Part shown: piece by piece, positions 59,220-64,000 of the stretch
Position numbering within the stretch: the first letter of the stretch is position 1
Layout: the number at the start of each line of letters is the position of its first letter
Assembly: GCA_015680685.1 (NCBI GenBank)
Contig: MNCI01003312.1
Span: forward strand, 125,129-189,128
Direction of reading: 5' to 3'
Source of the DNA: Gnetum montanum
Lineage: Eukaryota; Streptophyta; Gnetopsida; Gnetales; Gnetaceae
DNA length: 64,000 nucleotides
The notes under the pieces: generated by a model
What the model saw: only the letters and a program-made list of their open reading frames with translations
What the model was told of the DNA's origin: nothing
The model's database searches: none
Translations under genes and position numbers: made by a program

Positions 59220-60450
59220 ATCTCCTCCTTCCAACTTAGTTGTGGGAGAGATGCCCATCCATGTTGATACTATATGTGTGGCTTCTCAGTTTTTCAACTT
59301 TTTTTTTTACATCGTTTTTCATACGTTTTTCACTTTCTTGAATATTTTACAATTTTTTCTATATTTTTCCTTATTTGGACTTTTCTTAAGTTTCTTCATT
59401 TTCTTTATTGCCATCAGGACTTTGGTGTCAAATATAGCTACTAATTGATGATGGTTAATAACTTGCATTGTTTACTTGATTACAAAGGAATGGATTTCAT
59501 CTTAGAATTTCAATGCTAATTAATGAAATGCTGATTTTGTTCATGATATCAAGGAGTGAGTTCACATCATCCACCATTCCACACAACTCTATGGTATTTT
59601 CTTGTTTTGGAAATATGAGGTCCTTTCTTAATAACAACTTAAAATGAATTTGTGACCTTGGTACTATCAAAACTTGGGATGAATTAAGTGGATGAACAAG
59701 TGTGTGGCTTCAAGGGGATTTGTCACCTTTTACACTTACCTACCATCTCAGGTAGCATGAGTATTTCCATGGATTCCTCATCATTCCTACATCAACCAAT
59801 AAAAAGGAAGCAATGCCTTTATTTCCATTGAAAAAAACAACAACAATAATTAAATTTCAAAGCACACCCCTTATACATAATAACGAGATACAAGCACTAG
59901 TTATGGGGCTAGAAAGACATGTTACCCATGCCTAAAGGCACCCCTCTAAGGCCCTTTTCACTTCTTTCTTCTTTTTTCTTCTTTCTTTGGAATGACGAGT
60001 GGTTTGTGGGGATGTTCCTATACCATGATGGGTGGCATGGTCTATTGTGCCAATGTGAAGTCATTGGAAGTAGATTGTCTTGATTCCAACTAAGAATGGA
60101 AGTGATCAGGTCATATTAATCACATCCTCCACAAGGGACTTCATGTGACCAAAATGCAGGACTCCATTCCAGACTCTCTCTCTCTTTCATCCACCTGTTC
60201 TTGCCATGTACCACCCCATTGCCTTTTCTCATGATTGTATCTATGGTTTCATTTTGAGATGGTATTAATTCTTTGATGGTTTCTTTGGTGATTTGGTTTT
60301 TAACAATCTACAACCATTAATCATCCTTGGAGCCCACAGACTCCTTGGTTTGAAGGCATGTAAGGGCATTAAGGACATGAGCCTGGTATGGGGAGGATCC
60401 ACTTGCATACTCCTTAGCTAGGATGGTTAAGTTCCTTGTCCCTTAGGCAT
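59220..60450 (+). other. 3' non-coding tail of element 3
   Basis: A T-rich start, then family tail blocks: GCTAGAAAGACATGTTACCCATGC near 59908, AAGTCATTGGAAGTAGATTG near 60057, and GGGCATTAAGG plus GGGGAGGATCCACTTG near 60363-60405. No gene; a CT microsatellite lies at about 60172-60185. Confidence 0.6.
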
Positions 60451-61131
60451 TTTGCTTTCAAAACTTATGTTTTCCACTCTAGTGCATCTAGTTTTTGCAT
60501 GCCTTGGCAATTAATATCCTACTAAATCTCCTTTCCAAACATATTCCTAAACCTCTTCAAGAATTTGTCCTTATTCTAGGCTTTTCTAGCTTCCTCTAGA
60601 CTCCAAGTTTATGAAAAAACTCCTTTTCCTTAGTTTTTGAAGTGTGAAAATTTTGGCTTTTGGCTGCACCAACGTAGCACAAAAATAGTTTAAATATGTG
60701 ATGGGGGTTAGAAAAATTTTCACATTTGCCTCTTAACCCTAGGGAATTTTTTGTAATTTTTAGAGCCCAGACCCTTCCAAAGCCCATAACTTCCTAACTA
60801 CTTCTCTAAATCAACTCGTTCTTTGACCCTATAGCTACCAGAGGTGACCTTTATGTTGTGGGGACCATAAACCTATGGGTTTTGATGGAAAAGTTTTTAG
60901 AATTTTTCTAACTCCCAAATGGTTTAACTAATAAAATAATATTAAATATCACTAATTCACCTAAGTTAAACCTTACCAACAAACTCAGGTAGTGATTATA
61001 ATAAAATAATATTAATCAATCTAACATGATCACAAATTTGGCTAAGTGTAACTAGCCAAATGGGACAAGGTATCAAAGTGTTATAAGTTACACATAAAAT
61101 GCTAATCCTTAACTATGTTTGTGATCACAAA
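60451..61131. other. Intergenic or element-derived DNA, no supported gene
   Basis: Nothing recognisable beyond AT-rich sequence; the phrase TAATAAAATAATATTAA occurs twice (about 60930 and 60998). Confidence 0.35.
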
Positions 61132-63957
61132 TGATGCCAAAGAGACCACAGGAAAAAGGACCATCTTGACCATGGAAGAAGCGATCAAGACGGGAAAGGG
61201 ACTAGCAACCACAATAACCCCAAGAAGGTAAAGCCAAAACCCATGTTATGGGACCTCTTTGGGAGAAGCCCAGAGTAGAATTTATTTGTTAGATTCCCAC
61301 AGTAGAAATAGGCCAATCTAGGCAAGACAAGGTGCTAAGGCCTGGATCAAATCTGGAGGTCGCCTTAATTGATGCCTACCTAAGATAATTTGTTTTAAGG
61401 AGGTCTAAAGTATAGTTCTTTAGGAACTTAACTCTGGTTCCTTCTTGGACCTAGCACTAGAAGAGGTTAAGACACAAGTGCTAGGATCTCCCATGTCACC
61501 CATCCTCACTTGTAGTGGAGAGTGGTACATGGGAGAGACTTACTTCTTCTAGAATAACCAATAGGCAAATGCCACTATGAAAATTAAGGACATTAGCATC
61601 TCCTACTTAGATGAGGCCATTGCAGAGGCTATTGGGTAGCTTGATAGTGGGACAACTTTGACAAAAATTTGTACACAAGCAGACCATGACGTGAAAAATG
61701 AATGGATCCAACGATGCTATGGAGTGGACTGTAAGAAGTATAATGCACTCACTAAGGAAGAGAGGGGCTAATTCAAGATTTTGGCCTACCACCTAAACCC
61801 AACAGTGAGGCCAAGCAAGATCACTACCTTCTCTTCTTATGCATGTGTCGCTCTAAGCAAAAAATTCCTTGTCATCCTCCCCCAACTCATCTTCTTGGAA
61901 ATTGAAAAATGATTCAAAGAGAATGAGTAAGGAAGAAAGACACTTTCCTTTCCTTGCCTAATCAAAATCCTTTACAAAAGGGGAGGAATAGCCCATTATG
62001 CAAATGTCATGCTTCGTCATGCTCTTGTCACATCTTGGTTGGAGATGATGAAAGACATGGTGCCCACCAAGCTTCTCAAAGAGGAGCGGCCACCACCACC
62101 ACTACCTACTAAAGAAACAACATTGGAGGCTCGTGTAGCAATTAAGCATATGAGGAAGTTCTGTGAGCAACTTCTGTAGCAGCAACAAAAAGGACCAAGT
62201 GGTGGAAAGCCCTCAATTTACCAACTAGCGTTAAGTCACCTCAATAAAGTCACACAAACCATCAGGTGGCTAGAAGAGACTGTGCTGCTACTTTCAACAC
62301 CAAGGATGTAGGTTCCCATGAGATCAAATTTGAGCTCCTGAGAAGTAATGGTGTCCATTATTGGACAATAGTAATTCCTAGAGATCTTTGAAAATGTTGC
62401 TACTTTCTTGGTGCACTTGGAGAAGGGTGAGGAAGCGACTATCCTAGTGATGCAACACTATGGGAAAGAAATAGCAATAGAGATGGTGGTCAACCAAGTT
62501 GTAGAGGCCTTGAATGCTTCTATAGCCATCATGCTAAACATTGTTGCACTTAAATATGTGCAAGTATCCGCAGGATCAAAAAGTAAGTGGCTAAGTATAA
62601 CCCAACACAGGGAGGTGTTGGACTGACTGGTGTAAACTAGGCAATTACTTTTGGAGATCTTCAATCTTCCAAAAGAGATCATTATTATCCAGTCAAAGCT
62701 ATTGGAGACCAAGGGCAAGCTGCTCATTGCAAACACCCAACTTGAGGTAGTTCCAATCAAAAATCACTGGTTAATTGCTAAAGTTGCAGAATTGAGAGCT
62801 TGCTTGATCGATCTTACCATTCTCAAGCAAGCCATTACATGGGATGAAGCTTTCTTGCATTTTCAAAACAAATTAAAAGAGGCTAAGAATGTGAAGGAGA
62901 TGGTGATCTTCAATGCATACTTATCAGAGGCTGTAGCCTTCAACACTAATAAGGACTTGTCACAAGTCCACAAGGAGAACTTAACCTTGATTAGGAACAT
63001 TCACAGCCTATGCAATGTCGAAGTACAAGAGGACTAGATGGTAAAGTTTGTGAGATAGTAGTAGAAATAGGTTGCCAACATGAACATGGATCAAAGGAGG
63101 TTGGTAGTAGAGAACTGCAATCTCTCAATGGAGGAAGTCCATGTGGGTTGTGAGAAAATGGCCCTTGAGGTAGCTACCTGGAAGAAGGAGGTCATGATAT
63201 TTAAATGAGTGAAGAATCATCACAAGGACTAAGTTAGGCTCCTTAATGAGTTAAATGAAAAAGAAATTTAGCTAGCCAAGGTAAAAATAAACGAGGCCCT
63301 CTAGCAACTTCAACAAAGAGGCGATGTTTGGCAACTAATCTTTGATGGATTAAATCCCTAGAACAAGGTAGGGATTTGCCTAAAAGAGTTGCAAATTAAG
63401 AAGATAATAGAATATATGAAGCTTGCCAACCTCTATTATGCAAACTTGTCAATGTTGACAGCCAAAAGGCCATGTTCAAAGTTAGGAGAAGTAGGTTGCT
63501 AGCTCATACCTCCTTTCTAAGGCCGAGTTCAAACATCACAAAGACACCAAGAAGAAGCTGAAAATGGCTAATGCATAGCTTGAAGTTCTCATGAGCTAGT
63601 TTATAGAGTAGTGATCTATTGCTAAGAACCTTACTAGAAGAATGAATGACTACCATGAGCTACAAAACCTTGTCAAGATGTTCAATGTAGAATGTAAGCA
63701 ATTCATAACCTAGTTTGTCAACGTCAAGGAACTATTCCCAGCAATGCCTTATCCATGGGATGTCCCTGCACCAGTCCACATTGGTGACGTCATGTGGACT
63801 ATGTACGGCCCATGGAGTAAGAAGGAGAAGATGAGGGCATTATTGGATGTCTTTTACCTTCCACCTAAAGCAACAACTACAATAGGACAGCCGCAACAAC
63901 CACCTTAGCCTCATCACCACCATGAGCATCGAAGGCTAGAGAAGGTCCTTCAGCACT
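61132..63957 (+). pseudogene. Long degenerate coding-like region, unknown protein
   Basis: I do not recognise the protein. Plus-strand translation gives long open stretches broken by stops: around 61570-61900 a globular-looking part (NEWIQRCYGVDCKKYNALTK, PSKITTFSSYACVALSKKF), then basic/Pro-rich text near 62085-62110. Open stretches at 62408-62626 and 62651-63037 are helical and charged like a coiled coil (LLETKGKLLIANTQLEV, FQNKLKEAKNVKEMVIF), and a Pro/His-rich end lies near 63880-63930 (QPQQPP, PHHHHEH). Many stops are TAG next to Gln runs. It ends where an LTR begins at 63958. It could be an extra ORF of a retroelement or an independent relic. Confidence 0.45.
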
Positions 63958-64000
63958 AATGAGTGGCGAGGTACCCCTACACTCAACCATATGAAACGAG
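63958..64000 (-). repeat. Start of another family LTR, cut by the window edge
   Basis: TAATGAGTGGCGAGG, then TACCCCTACACTCAACC, matches the first 40 bases of the LTRs at 34792 and 39794 (one change in the terminal TGATGAG). There is no PBS to its left, so it is either a solo LTR or the 3' LTR of a minus-strand element extending right. Confidence 0.8.

Larger units (their letters stand above)
50086..60450 (+). mobile_element. Autonomous-type Ty3/gypsy element (element 3), decayed and interrupted
   Basis: PBS 50087-50104, gag, protease, RT, RNase H, integrase (split by a foreign solo LTR, 55797-58568) and the family tail to about 60450. I found no 3' LTR. It matches element 2 in order and text. 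Gene frames carry many stops. The right end is approximate. Confidence 0.78.

Noticed and set aside
59101-59448. 115-codon plus-strand open frame with hydrophobic tail
   Set aside because: It overlaps the integrase end in another frame and then T-rich tail DNA; the apparent membrane segment comes from the T runs.

Overview
This is a plant nuclear genome window. It holds one conserved, intron-rich host gene surrounded by decayed retrotransposons: Ty3/gypsy elements with tRNA-Asp-type primer sites, an L1-type LINE with a plant DUF4283-like ORF1, and an RTE-type LINE. Long introns, dense nested insertions and AT-rich DNA point to a seed plant with a large, repeat-rich genome. I cannot name the species. 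A 622-base gap (22143-22764) is present.

Host gene: 8526-19662 on the minus strand encodes an importin-beta-like protein of the SAD2 / importin-7/8 family. I resolved 22 exons, all with GT-AG introns, joining into an open frame of 1033 codons plus stop. It appears intact. I see no other convincing host gene.

Repeats, left to right. (1) 1 to about 5447: a minus-strand gypsy-type element carrying gag but no visible pol, cut by the window edge. (2) About 5930-6470: LINE reverse-transcriptase relic. (3) 20845-23325: a roughly 775-bp tandem duplication containing tRNA-like SINE heads; its second copy is split by a solo LTR (22017-22945, TSD CCAGG) that contains the gap. (4) 23397-24282: a second solo LTR of the same family (TSD GTTAC). 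(5) 24345-25185: RTE LINE relic. (6) 26359-32560: a 6.2-kb GC-rich L1-type LINE, minus strand, 10-bp TSD, frames broken. (7) 34792-40700: a structurally complete gag-only LTR element with TSD AATTC. (8) 40975-50085 and 50086 to about 60450: two plus-strand autonomous-type gypsy elements (gag-PR-RT-RNaseH-IN, all broken) that seem to share the LTR at 49259-50085. The second has a 2.77-kb foreign solo LTR (55797-58568) inside its integrase. (9) 61132-63957: a long degenerate coding-like region of unknown nature. (10) 63958 to the end: the start of another LTR of the same family.

The gypsy copies form one extended family. Both gag-only elements and both pol-bearing elements share a tRNA-Asp-like primer site, a Ser-rich/His-Asp-Arg-rich gag linker, an unusual CX2CX3HX4C gag finger and a long conserved 3' non-coding tail. 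The gag-only members could have been mobilised by pol-bearing relatives. Their LTRs carry near-perfect palindromes just upstream of a TATA box, the most intriguing regulatory-looking signal in the window.
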